A stretch of DNA of 17,755 nucleotides, from the NCBI GenBank assembly GCA_945788445.1, contig CALZMA010000002.1:1-17755 (forward strand), written 5' to 3'. The notes under the pieces are model-generated. The model was given only the letters and a program-made list of their open reading frames with translations. It was not told the origin of the DNA and made no database searches. The stretch is from an uncultured Bacteroidales bacterium. Lineage in GTDB: Bacteria > Bacteroidota > Bacteroidia > Bacteroidales > Bacteroidaceae. Shown one piece after another: positions 10,184 to 17,604 of this stretch (position 1 is the stretch's first letter; each line of letters starts with the position of its first letter). Both the position numbers and the translations under genes were made by a program.

Positions 10184-10235
10184 GAGCCTCCTCAAAATCT
10201 GCAAAAGTTTCGTACTTTCGCAGCCGAGGGGGCTC
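10184..10235 (+). promoter_or_regulatory. Nested hairpin between ligA and the GH95 gene, containing a TACTTTCG promoter-like element
   Basis: The outer arms GAGCCTCCTC (10184-10193) and GAGGGGGCTC (10226-10235) pair at all ten positions with one G-T. The inner arms CTGCAAAAG (10199-10207) and CTTTCGCAG (10215-10223) pair at eight of nine. The right inner arm contains TACTTTCG (10213-10220), one base from the Bacteroidota -7 consensus TAnnTTTG. No matching -33 TTTG was found at the right spacing, and no T tract follows, so it is neither a clean promoter nor a clean terminator. Confidence 0.45.
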
Positions 10236-10363
10236 TTCGTATGCCCATCTCACCACCATGAAAAAACCATAGTCCCGCAGGTACATTCCCCTTGGGCGTT
10301 GGAAACCTAAATCAGCCAAAGAACCTAATACTCATTTTTTATTTTTCACTAACTCAAAGTATC

Positions 10364-13300
10364 ATGAAGAAAGTATCCTTACTTCTCAGTCTGATGTTCT
10401 GCCTCTTCACAGGCGCATGGGCTGGAGGAGCTGCATGGAGCGCATCGCCGGGCGTAAGCCACGTGGCGGGCATCCAGGCCCTTCAGGCACAAGGCGACGA
10501 GGTGACCAACCTGGCCGAACTCAGCAACAACAAGGTGTACGCCCTCCGCTCCCCGCGTGGCTACCTCTACTACCGTTCCGACAAGGCAAAGCTCTCGGGC
10601 AGCAGCAAGTTCTCCGATGCCCCCGCAGCCAGCCTGGAAAGCCAGGACCAGCTCTTCCAGCTCTTCCAGCTCGACAACAGCCTCTACCTCTACAGCGTAG
10701 GTGCCGGCAAGTTCGTGGCCGCCGATGGTACGTTCAGCGACGACCCCGCCATCGCCCTCACCGTCACCTCCACGGGCAATGCCAACTACCCCTGGATGCT
10801 GAAGTACGGAACGAACATCTTCAACATGCAAGGCCCTGGCGGTGCCGACCCCGGTCTGGTCATCAACAGCTGGAGCACCCTCGACGACGGCAACCAGTTC
10901 AAGATTATCGAAGCCGTAGTGCCCGACGAGTTCACCTCGGCTGCCGACAAACTGGCCGGCACGCTCTACGACAGCTACGTCAGCGCCATCAGGGAAGCCT
11001 CCCGCTACGCCTACTTCTACCACGATGCGGCCGAAGCCCTTGCAGCCATCCCCGCCTCGAAGCCGACCTCTGAAGCTGACATCAAGGCGGCCAATGCCAC
11101 CCTCGTAGCTGCCCTCGATGCGCTCAACAGCGAGTCGGGCGTACTCGGCACCGACATCGCAGGCAAGGTGGTAATGATCAACAACCCCTACGTCAGCGGT
11201 TCCTACCTCGCAGCAGCCGAAGGCCAGCTCGTGCTGAACGGCAGCGGTTACCTCAAGTCCGCCCTCTGGAGCTTCGAGGCCACCGACGTAGCCGGCGAAT
11301 ACAAGCTGAAGAACCTCGGCACGGAGCAGTACCTGGGTGCCCTCCCCGCCTCGGCCGATGCAGCCATCCCCATGGTGGCCACGCAGGCTGAAGCAGCCGT
11401 CTACTGCGTAAGCTACAGCGGCTTGAACGGCCACTGCTCCATCACGCAGAAGGGCGCTGCAGCCGGCTACGATGCCATCCAGGCCAGCGCAGGCCGCGTG
11501 AGCGCAAGCGTTCCCGGTGCCGACAAGAACGCCGTCATCTACCGCCTCGAGGTGGGCGAGCCCGTCCTCGCCGCCATGGACAAGGTCTACACCATCCGCA
11601 ACGGTGCCTCCAACGGCTACGTGAGTGCAGCTTCCGAATACATGAACGGCGGCTACTTCAAGCTCACCAACACCACCGAGCCCGCTACGCTCGAAGGCCT
11701 CTGGCACGTGGTCAGCCTCTCCGACGGCACCTTCCGCTTCGCCAATGCCTCCGACGGTAAGGTACTTTGCGTAGAAGGCAGCGAAGCCAATGCACGCACC
11801 TACCTCGTTTCCTCTGCCCACAGCTACTATTCCAACTCCAGCTGGAGCTACTTCGACGGCACAATCGACCCCTCCAGCGCCAGCAACCAGAACTACATCA
11901 AGATTGCCGGCAAAACGCCCAACAACTGGCTCAACAAGCGCGGCGACTTCCTCGCCCTCTGGGCCTGGGGCAACGTGGCCGGCGACAACGGTTCTACCTT
12001 CTACTTCAACGAAGTCACCATCGACGACACCTGGCTCTACGCTGAGTTCAAGGGCATCGAGAGCGGTGTGCGCCCCGAAAACGTGAGCGACTACACCCTC
12101 TGGTACAACGTTCCCGTAACCTACACCGGCGTGAGCGACACCTGGATGGAATATGCCCTTCCCTTGGGTAACGGCCAGATTGGTGCCACCATCCGGGGCG
12201 GCCTCTTCAAGGACGAAATCCAGTTCAACGAAAAGACACTCTGGGCCGGCAACACGACCAACAGCAACCAGGGCTACTTCCAGAACTTCGGTTCCATCGT
12301 AGCCATAGACCGCAGCGGCAACTTCGGCCTCACCGACGAGAGCAAACCCGCCAAGGGCTACAACCGCTACCTCGACATCATCGACGGTGTAGCCGGCGTG
12401 AACTACAAGAGCGCCGACGAGGCCACTACCTACGCCCGCCGCTACTTCGTTTCCTCCACCGACAAGGCCCTCGTAGCCCACTACGAAGCCAAGGGTGCCG
12501 ACAAGCTCAGCTTGCAGTTCATCTACAAGCCCGACAACCAGATCAACGCTTCCGAAGTGACCTATGCCGACGGCACGGCCAGCTTCAACGGCAAGATGCA
12601 GGTAGTTTCCTACCACACCGCCTTCAAGGTGTTTGCCAATGAAGGTGCCACCGTCACCACCAACGCCGAAGGCATCTGGGTGGAGAACGCCGAATGGGTG
12701 AACCTCATCATGGCTGCCAACACCGACTACGACGCCACGAAGGCCGGTTGCGTGAGCGGTGCCTCTGCCGACGACCTCGCCGCCACCAGCATCGCCCGCA
12801 TCGATGCCGCCGCTGCCCAGTCCTACGAAACGCTCCTCGCCAACCACACTGCCTGCCACGCCGCTCTCATGAACCGCGTTGACTTCCAGATTGGCCAGGT
12901 TCCCACCGACAAGACCACGCAGCAGCTCATCGACTTCTACGCTACCGATGCCAACAAGACGACCCCCGCAGGTCTCTTCCTCGAAAGCCTCTACTTCCAG
13001 TATGGCCGCTACATGACCATCGGTGCCAACCTCGACACCTCCATCCACGCCCCCAGCAACCTCCAGGGTATCTGGAACGACCGTTCCAACACGCCCTTCT
13101 GGCACTGCGACATCCACGCCGACATCAACGTCGAAATGAACTACTGGCCCGCTGACCCCACCAACCTCAGCGAAATGCACCGTCCCTTCCTCGACCACAT
13201 CATCGACCTCGCCTCCGCTCCCAACTCGCCTTGGGTAGCCCTGGCCCAGAAGATCAAGCCGGGTGCCCAGGGTTGGGCCGTAGCCGTTGAGAACAACATC

Positions 13301-14494
13301 TTCGGCGGCACCTCCACCTGGTGCAACGGTAGCATCAAGACGCTCGGTGCCTGGTACTGCTCTCACCTCTGGCGCTACTATCGCTACACGCTCGACCGCG
13401 AGTTCCTCAAGAAGGCACTCCCCGTGATGTACAATGCCTGCCTCTACACCAAGTCCCTCGCCACCAAGGACAGCAAGGGTCTCTACGAAATCACCGGCGA
13501 ATGGAGCCCCGAACACGGACCCGGCGACGTCACCGCCTTCGCACAGCAGACCAGCTACGAACTCCTCGACGAGACCTTCAAGGCACACGCCGAGCTCGGC
13601 GCCGAGTCGCCCCTCACCGAAGCGCAGATGGATGCCATCCGCGACCTCTACGAGAAGTTCGACAAGGGCCTCTGGGTAGAGACCTACAACGGCAAGGACA
13701 ACATCTCCGAGTGGAAGAACAACCCGCTCGAAGACCAGGGCCACCGCCACCTCTCTCACCTCATGTGCCTCTATCCCTTCTCTCAGGTAAGCGCATTCGA
13801 CGAAACGGCCGACGGCCAGAAGCTCTTCCAGGCTGCCTACAACGGCCAGATTGCCCGCAACGGCGACGTGACGGGCTGGTCCATGGGTTGGCAGACGAAC
13901 ACCTACGCACGCTGCCTCGACGGCAACAACGCCCGCCGCAACCTCAGCCTCGCCCTGAAGCACTCCGGTTCCTACGTGATCCAGATGAGCAACTACGGCG
14001 GTTGCTACTACAACCTCTTCGACGCTCACTCTCCCTTCCAGATCGACGGCAACTACGGTTGCACCAGCGGTGTGGCTGAAATGCTCCTCCAGAGCTACGA
14101 CGGCATCGTCACCATCCTCCCCGCTCTCCCCGACGCATGGAAGGCCGAAGGCAGCGTGAAGGGTCTGAAGGCCGAGGGCAACTACCTCGTAGACATCGAC
14201 TGGACCGACGGTGAAGCCACGCGCTTCGTCATCACCAACGGCCTCGACGTAGACCGCCAGGTAAGTGTCCGCACGAAGGACGCCGCAGGCTTCAGCGTGA
14301 ACACCTACGACATCGCAGCCAACGCATCGCTCGAGTTCATCGGCGGCGTGCCCACCGCGATTACCTCCACTCCCGCCCCCGTTTCCGCCAAGAGCGCCGT
14401 CTACAGCCTCGAAGGCATCCAGATGGCTCCCGCCAAGGGCAACCTCCCCAAGGGTGTCTACATCGTGGGTGGCAAGAAGGTGGTAGTGAAGTAA
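10364..14494 (+). CDS. Secreted GH95-family glycoside hydrolase (alpha-L-fucosidase type) with lectin-like N-terminal modules and C-terminal sorting-type domain
   Basis: A 1376-residue exported enzyme. GH95 members mostly remove alpha-1,2-linked L-fucose by inversion; some act on L-galactose. The signal peptide is [20 protein letters not shown], with likely cleavage after AWA. Residues ~40-187 resemble a beta-trefoil lectin-like module, ~187-262 are helical and FIVAR-like, and ~262-402 and ~403-565 look like two more trefoil-like modules. The catalytic part runs ~575-1310 and starts with [16 protein letters not shown] and [12 protein letters not shown]1050 (in EWSPEHGPG) fits the general acid and D1228 (in FQIDGNYG) the base-assisting aspartate. 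The motif usually written NxN reads D920-I-N922, so the first Asn is Asp. The last ~40 residues ([25 protein letters not shown]) resemble a short type IX secretion sorting domain. The ATG at 10364 is preferred over one 24 codons upstream because it opens the signal peptide. There are no SusC/D neighbours. Confidence 0.9.
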   Translation: MKKVSLLLSLMFCLFTGAWAGGAAWSASPGVSHVAGIQALQAQGDEVTNLAELSNNKVYALRSPRGYLYYRSDKAKLSGSSKFSDAPAASLESQDQLFQLFQLDNSLYLYSVGAGKFVAADGTFSDDPAIALTVTSTGNANYPWMLKYGTNIFNMQGPGGADPGLVINSWSTLDDGNQFKIIEAVVPDEFTSAADKLAGTLYDSYVSAIREASRYAYFYHDAAEALAAIPASKPTSEADIKAANATLVAALDALNSESGVLGTDIAGKVVMINNPYVSGSYLAAAEGQLVLNGSGYLKSALWSFEATDVAGEYKLKNLGTEQYLGALPASADAAIPMVATQAEAAVYCVSYSGLNGHCSITQKGAAAGYDAIQASAGRVSASVPGADKNAVIYRLEVGEPVLAAMDKVYTIRNGASNGYVSAASEYMNGGYFKLTNTTEPATLEGLWHVVSLSDGTFRFANASDGKVLCVEGSEANARTYLVSSAHSYYSNSSWSYFDGTIDPSSASNQNYIKIAGKTPNNWLNKRGDFLALWAWGNVAGDNGSTFYFNEVTIDDTWLYAEFKGIESGVRPENVSDYTLWYNVPVTYTGVSDTWMEYALPLGNGQIGATIRGGLFKDEIQFNEKTLWAGNTTNSNQGYFQNFGSIVAIDRSGNFGLTDESKPAKGYNRYLDIIDGVAGVNYKSADEATTYARRYFVSSTDKALVAHYEAKGADKLSLQFIYKPDNQINASEVTYADGTASFNGKMQVVSYHTAFKVFANEGATVTTNAEGIWVENAEWVNLIMAANTDYDATKAGCVSGASADDLAATSIARIDAAAAQSYETLLANHTACHAALMNRVDFQIGQVPTDKTTQQLIDFYATDANKTTPAGLFLESLYFQYGRYMTIGANLDTSIHAPSNLQGIWNDRSNTPFWHCDIHADINVEMNYWPADPTNLSEMHRPFLDHIIDLASAPNSPWVALAQKIKPGAQGWAVAVENNIFGGTSTWCNGSIKTLGAWYCSHLWRYYRYTLDREFLKKALPVMYNACLYTKSLATKDSKGLYEITGEWSPEHGPGDVTAFAQQTSYELLDETFKAHAELGAESPLTEAQMDAIRDLYEKFDKGLWVETYNGKDNISEWKNNPLEDQGHRHLSHLMCLYPFSQVSAFDETADGQKLFQAAYNGQIARNGDVTGWSMGWQTNTYARCLDGNNARRNLSLALKHSGSYVIQMSNYGGCYYNLFDAHSPFQIDGNYGCTSGVAEMLLQSYDGIVTILPALPDAWKAEGSVKGLKAEGNYLVDIDWTDGEATRFVITNGLDVDRQVSVRTKDAAGFSVNTYDIAANASLEFIGGVPTAITSTPAPVSAKSAVYSLEGIQMAPAKGNLPKGVYIVGGKKVVVK

Positions 14495-14548
14495 AACGCA
14501 CCGTCCATCGCAAGGCTTGAAGCCATGCTTCAGGCCCCCTACACAACC

Positions 14549-14596
14549 GAAGAGTTGAAGAGTTTGCTCCGGCAGACTTTTCAACTCTTCTTCTTT
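14549..14596 (+). terminator. Intrinsic terminator after the GH95 gene
   Basis: The left arm 14549-14562 (GAAGAGTTGAAGAG) pairs with 14577-14590 (CTTTTCAACTCTTC) over 14 positions with one G-T, around a 14-base loop, followed by TTCTTT. A smaller hairpin precedes it: GGCTTGAAG (14514-14522) with CTTCAGGCC (14528-14536). The pair lies between the GH95 stop and the trmD promoter element. Confidence 0.8.
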
Positions 14597-14632
14597 GCTG
14601 CCCTCTCTATCTCCTTTCTAATGAAATTTCAC

Positions 14633-14640
14633 TACTTTTG
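14633..14640 (+). promoter_or_regulatory. Candidate trmD promoter, -7 element TACTTTTG
   Basis: TACTTTTG is an exact match to the Bacteroidota -7 consensus TAnnTTTG, followed by the commonly seen CA. It lies just after the GH95 terminator and 40 bases before the trmD ATG, which would give a leader of roughly 30-35 bases. A clear -33 TTTG at the usual spacing was not found. Confidence 0.45.
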
Positions 14641-14679
14641 CACGCAAACAAAAACGTACACCCTATCTACTGAACCGAC

Positions 14680-15354
14680 ATGCGCATAGACATCATCACC
14701 GTACTGCCCGAGATGCTCGACGGCTTTGTGAACACTTCCATACTGGCCCGTGCCCAAAAGAAAGGGCTGGTAGAAATCCACCTCCACAACCTCCGCGACT
14801 ACACGACCGACAAGCACCGCCGCGTCGACGACTACCCCTTCGGCGGCTTTGCGGGCATGGTGATGCAGTGCCAGCCCATCGATGCCTGCATCAGCGCCCT
14901 GAAGGCCGAGCGCGACTACGACGAAATCATCTTCACCTCCCCCGACGGCGAACAGTTCGACCAGCCCATGGCCAACGAGCTCTCGCTGAAGAAAAACATC
15001 ATCATCCTCTGCGGCCACTACAAGGGCATCGACTACCGCATCCGCGAACACCTCATCACGAAGGAAGTGAGCGTGGGCGACTACGTGCTCACGGGCGGCG
15101 AACTCCCCGCGGCCGTCATGTGCGACGCCCTCGTGCGCCTCGTGCCCGGTGTCCTCTCCGACGAGCAGAGTGCCCTCAGCGACTCTTTCCAGGACAACCT
15201 CCTCGCCGCCCCCGTCTACACCCGTCCCGCCGACTACAAGGGCTGGAAAGTCCCCGACATCCTCCTCTCCGGCCACGATGCCAAAATCAAGGAATGGGAA
15301 CTCGCGCAGAGCCTCGAGCGCACCAAGCGGCTGCGCCCCGACCTGCTCAAATAA
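14680..15354 (+). CDS. trmD: tRNA (guanine-N1-)-methyltransferase
   Basis: A 224-residue TrmD, normal for Bacteroidota versions, which methylates G37 of tRNAs with S-adenosylmethionine and prevents +1 frameshifts. It starts [20 protein letters not shown], the expected N terminus. Family landmarks are [34 protein letters not shown] (trefoil-knot region), [20 protein letters not shown] with D149 in the catalytic-aspartate position, RLVPGVL, and [20 protein letters not shown] followed by GWKVP. The loop usually written GGGAGM reads G55-G56-F57-A58-G59-M60, one substitution that I cannot judge as clade-typical or not. The gene has its own promoter-like element and no clear terminator; instead the left copy of a large inverted repeat begins about 20 bases after the stop. 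The next gene is brxA, 917 bases away. Confidence 0.96.
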   Translation: MRIDIITVLPEMLDGFVNTSILARAQKKGLVEIHLHNLRDYTTDKHRRVDDYPFGGFAGMVMQCQPIDACISALKAERDYDEIIFTSPDGEQFDQPMANELSLKKNIIILCGHYKGIDYRIREHLITKEVSVGDYVLTGGELPAAVMCDALVRLVPGVLSDEQSALSDSFQDNLLAAPVYTRPADYKGWKVPDILLSGHDAKIKEWELAQSLERTKRLRPDLLK

Positions 15355-15374
15355 CCCCCGCACAGGCGCTTTAC

Positions 15375-15496
15375 TATACGCAATTCTATCGTTTGAAAAA
15401 ATCCTTCAATCCTTCAACCACCCTTTGTTTCTTGCTGATAATCAGAGCAAAAGTGGCTGAAGGATTTGATTTTTTAATCCTTCAACAAGGTTCAGC
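15375..15496 (+). repeat. Left copy of a ~120-base inverted repeat (element between trmD and brxA)
   Basis: This stretch aligns with the reverse complement of 15854-15974 at roughly 80% identity by hand count. Long exact blocks are TATACGCAA, TTGAAAAAATCCTTCAATCC followed by TTCA, AAAAGTGGCTGAAGGATTT and GTTCAGC. It carries the octamer ATCCTTCA at 15401, 15409 and 15477 and its complement TGAAGGAT at 15458. Segment 15409-15421 can pair with 15453-15465 at 12 of 13 positions, so the copy folds as a hairpin on its own. Confidence 0.8.
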
Positions 15497-15853
15497 CGCG
15501 GTTTCCCGAAACAGGTATAAGAGGCATCACAAACAGGCTGTGGAGCAGGAAACTGCGAAAGCTGCAAAAATCCTCGGTTTCATCGGGGATTTCGGATTTT
15601 GGCTTTTCAAAAATCCTCGGTTTCATCGTAGGTTTTGCCCATTCCGCCGCCGCGCGAGTTTCCGGGCGTTCGCAGCGAAATGCAGCGTCGCAAAGCCGCC
15701 TTCCGGGCGTTCAGTCGCAGGGATTGAAAATTCAGTCCCTGGACTTCGCGCGCCAAACCCAGGGCTTGCCCGAACGGGGCGGCAAGCTCTTCATCTATGA
15801 CAGATTTTTGACAAGGCACCGATGCCCCGAAACCCGCTCCCCGACCCTTCAGC
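15497..15853 (+). other. Core of the trmD-brxA element: short direct repeats and hairpins, no credible gene
   Basis: The core holds a 21-base exact direct repeat (CAAAAATCCTCGGTTTCATC plus G) at 15565-15585 and 15608-15628. A 12-base direct repeat TTCCGGGCGTTC lies at 15660-15671 and 15701-15712. A near-palindrome spans 15719-15740. The hairpin 15764-15787 has arms GCTTGCC and GGCAAGC. Open frames here overlap the repeats and show no family resemblance. No tRNA or transposase was seen. Confidence 0.55.
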
Positions 15854-15974
15854 GCTGAACCCTGCTGAAGGATTGAGAAATGAAATCCTTCAGCCACTTT
15901 TACCCTGAATATCAGCGTAAAAGAAAGCAGGGCTGAAGGATTGAAGGATTTTTTCAAGGTAATTTTTGCGTATA
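15854..15974 (-). repeat. Right copy of the ~120-base inverted repeat
   Basis: This is the reverse-complement partner of 15375-15496. As written it carries TGAAGGAT at 15866, 15934 and 15942 and ATCCTTCA at 15885, the mirror image of the octamer pattern in the left copy. Its outer end TTGCGTATA mirrors the left end TATACGCAA, and TATA follows directly outside. The two copies and core span about 600 bases. Confidence 0.8.
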
Positions 15975-16198
15975 TATAGCCCCCCGGACTGGAAGGTTTC
16001 AAGGAGCATTTTTCAAGCCTTGGCCACGTCCAAAGGAGTTTGGTCTTGCATCCGGCTGGGCATGTCGCGAGGATAGTGCCCAAGTGACTGTGCAACCCAA
16101 TATTTGGCTGCTGAAAACTCTTTTTTCCAGTTAGTGGCACGACAATTCAGATTATAGCGTTAAATTCGCACGTATATTACCCCAAAGCCAAGCCTGCT

Positions 16199-16225
16199 TG
16201 CGCTTTGCCATGACATGCAAACGCA
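16199..16225 (+). other. Hairpin in the brxA leader
   Basis: TGCG-c-TTTGC (16199-16208, one bulged C) pairs with GCAAACGCA (16217-16225) around an 8-base loop, 46 bases before the brxA ATG. It could be an operator-like inverted repeat or a leader RNA stem. The bases 15975-16198 hold no gene or clear promoter that I can support; TAAATTCG at 16161-16168 is one base from the -7 consensus, but without a -33 partner. Confidence 0.35.
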
Positions 16226-16271
16226 GTTTTAGCACTTGAAACAAGCCGATTTGCAAAACACACAACGAAAC

Positions 16272-16898
16272 ATGAAGCAAATACCCAGTCCCTATACAGC
16301 AGCCATCACGGGCGGAGGTTTCCTGTTTGAGGAGACTAAGCTCCTGTTGCCCCTGCTCCAGTCCGCCGACCGCACCGCGTTGTTGAAGGACGAGGCGGTG
16401 AACAACCGCATCCTCCACATCAATGCAGAGAAGTCGCGCCAACGAAACATAGCCGAAATCGCCCGCCGCTACGACGCGGTGCCAGCCAGTTTTTGGGAGG
16501 ATTTCAAGACCATGGAGGAGCACGACCAGAAGATTGCTCTGTTCTTCGTCATCCTCAAGACCTACAAGATTTGCTTCGACTTTCAGATACGCGTCACCCT
16601 GCGCAAGTGGAACGGCATAGCCAAGTCCCTGACCCACGAAGACCTCAGGATGGAGTTTTCCGAGATAGCCTCCCGCGATGAGTTTGTAAATTCCTGGAGC
16701 GAGAGCACCCTGCGCAAGGTCTCGAGCGCCTACCTCTCCATACTCCGCAAAATCGGCATGCTCGACAAGGCCAACGGCCTCCACAGCGTAGAAGCGGGCA
16801 ACATGGACTACTACCTGAAGACTGGCGAGCCCTGGTTTCTGGAAGCCTGCCTGCTCCCGCCTTTCAGAATTGACCAAATAAAGCAACTGATGCTATGA
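16272..16898 (+). CDS. brxA: BREX system protein BrxA (DUF1819 family)
   Basis: A 208-residue BrxA, the normal length (about 200). BrxA is the first conserved gene of BREX phage-defence loci; characterised members are small winged-helix DNA-binding proteins. Visible family features are YTAAITGGGFLFEETKLLLP near the N terminus, NNRILHINAEKSRQRNIAEI, the central helical LFFVILKTYKICFDFQIRVT, and WSESTLRKVSSAYLSILRKI followed by GMLD near the C terminus. The ATG at 16272 (MKQIPSPYTAA) is chosen over a TTG 12 codons upstream because family members begin just before the Y-x-A-x-I-T-G-G motif. Its stop overlaps the brxB start by 4 bases (ATGA). It lies 917 bases after trmD, with a repeat element between. 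The assignment rests on the motif pattern plus brxB and brxC following in canonical order. Confidence 0.9.
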   Translation: MKQIPSPYTAAITGGGFLFEETKLLLPLLQSADRTALLKDEAVNNRILHINAEKSRQRNIAEIARRYDAVPASFWEDFKTMEEHDQKIALFFVILKTYKICFDFQIRVTLRKWNGIAKSLTHEDLRMEFSEIASRDEFVNSWSESTLRKVSSAYLSILRKIGMLDKANGLHSVEAGNMDYYLKTGEPWFLEACLLPPFRIDQIKQLML

Positions 16899-17506
16899 CG
16901 ATAAAGGAACTTGACGACAAGCTCAACAGCCCCGGTTTCCAGGACACGGAGAACGGCGACCTCTTCTACAACTTCTTCATCTACCAGTACCCCGCCGACA
17001 AGGAGTACGACATACGCCGCCAGATACAGGAGTTCAAGGCCAGCCTCATCCGCCCCACCAACTATGTAGATGTGCTTACGCTTAATCTCTTCGATGAGTT
17101 CTGCCACTTCCTCGACCAGAAGAAGTTCCTGCGCCATCCCTCCATGCTGAAATACCAGTTGGAGAAAGAGCAGGCCGACCCCTCCAAGTCGCAGAACACG
17201 CAGGACACGCTGACCCGCAACGCCCACTCTCCCGAGTTCATGCAGTACATCCACCGGCGCATCCTCGACCACATCACCATCAGGGACCAGTACCGCCGGC
17301 CCTACGTCTTCCTCTACGGTATAGGTTCAATGTATCCCTACCTGCGCGTCAACGAGTTCCTCGCCTTGTACGAGGACTACAACGAGACGGGGAAATACAA
17401 GATTATCGTCTTCTACCCCGGACATCGCGACCAAAACTCGTTCCGCCTGTTCGGAACTTTGCCCGACAACCATACCTATCGGGCTACGCTGCTTATTAAT
17501 GAATAA
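16895..17506 (+). CDS. brxB: BREX system protein BrxB (DUF1788 family)
   Basis: A 203-residue BrxB, the family's normal length. Its molecular role in BREX defence is not well defined; it is a conserved component encoded directly after brxA. The sequence begins MTIKELDDKLNSPGFQDTEN and contains GDLFYNFFIYQYPADKEYDI, then the characteristic C-terminal half: RPYVFLYGIGSMYPYLRVNE, KIIVFYPGHRDQNSFRLFG and TYRATLLINE. The FYPG...LFG...YRA pattern is what I rely on for the family. The ATG overlaps the brxA stop (ATGA), indicating coupling. Unlike the brxA/brxB junction, it is separated from brxC by 98 bases holding an inverted repeat. No transmembrane segments are seen. Confidence 0.9.
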   Translation: MTIKELDDKLNSPGFQDTENGDLFYNFFIYQYPADKEYDIRRQIQEFKASLIRPTNYVDVLTLNLFDEFCHFLDQKKFLRHPSMLKYQLEKEQADPSKSQNTQDTLTRNAHSPEFMQYIHRRILDHITIRDQYRRPYVFLYGIGSMYPYLRVNEFLALYEDYNETGKYKIIVFYPGHRDQNSFRLFGTLPDNHTYRATLLINE

Positions 17507-17521
17507 TGTACAATGGATAAA

Positions 17522-17585
17522 GATTACGGATTGGACTGATTTAACTGAAATAAGAAAATCAGCATAATCAGATAAATCCGTAATC
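17522..17585 (+). repeat. Inverted repeat in the brxB-brxC gap
   Basis: GATTACGGATT (17522-17532) and AATCCGTAATC (17575-17585) are perfect 11-base inverted arms. Inside, CTGATTT (17536-17542) and AAATCAG (17556-17562) form a second perfect stem, and TAATCAG repeats the theme at 17566. No T tract follows. It resembles the AT-rich dispersed intergenic repeats of Bacteroidales as I remember them, and could act as an attenuator between brxAB and brxC. Confidence 0.7.
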
Positions 17586-17604
17586 AAATTAAATCTTCAT
17601 TCTC

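Noticed and set aside
10258..10272. Four-codon open frame MKKP before the GH95 gene as a leader peptide
   Set aside because: It is too short to support, has no regulatory codons of note, and such frames are expected by chance.
10292..10363. Upstream ATG extending the GH95 protein by 24 residues
   Set aside because: The extension would place a hydrophobic stretch before the clear lysine-led signal peptide that starts at 10364; the A/T-rich leader before 10364 also fits a translation start.
15565..15712. A CRISPR array in the trmD-brxA gap
   Set aside because: There are only two copies of each of two different repeats, no third unit, no spacer series and no cas genes.
14868..15800. Plus-strand frame of 310 codons overlapping trmD and the left repeat
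   Set aside because: It is out of frame with trmD, Arg/Pro/His-rich as expected for a shadow frame, and runs through the repeat.
15607..16140. Minus-strand frame of 177 codons across the right repeat and core
   Set aside because: Half of it is the inverted repeat and the rest is the core with the direct repeats; the translation shows no recognisable domain, so it is more likely open by chance or a relic.
16236..16271. TTG start giving BrxA 12 extra residues
   Set aside because: The extension is not family-like, while the ATG at 16272 places the conserved Y-x-A-x-I-T-G-G motif at the usual distance from the N terminus.
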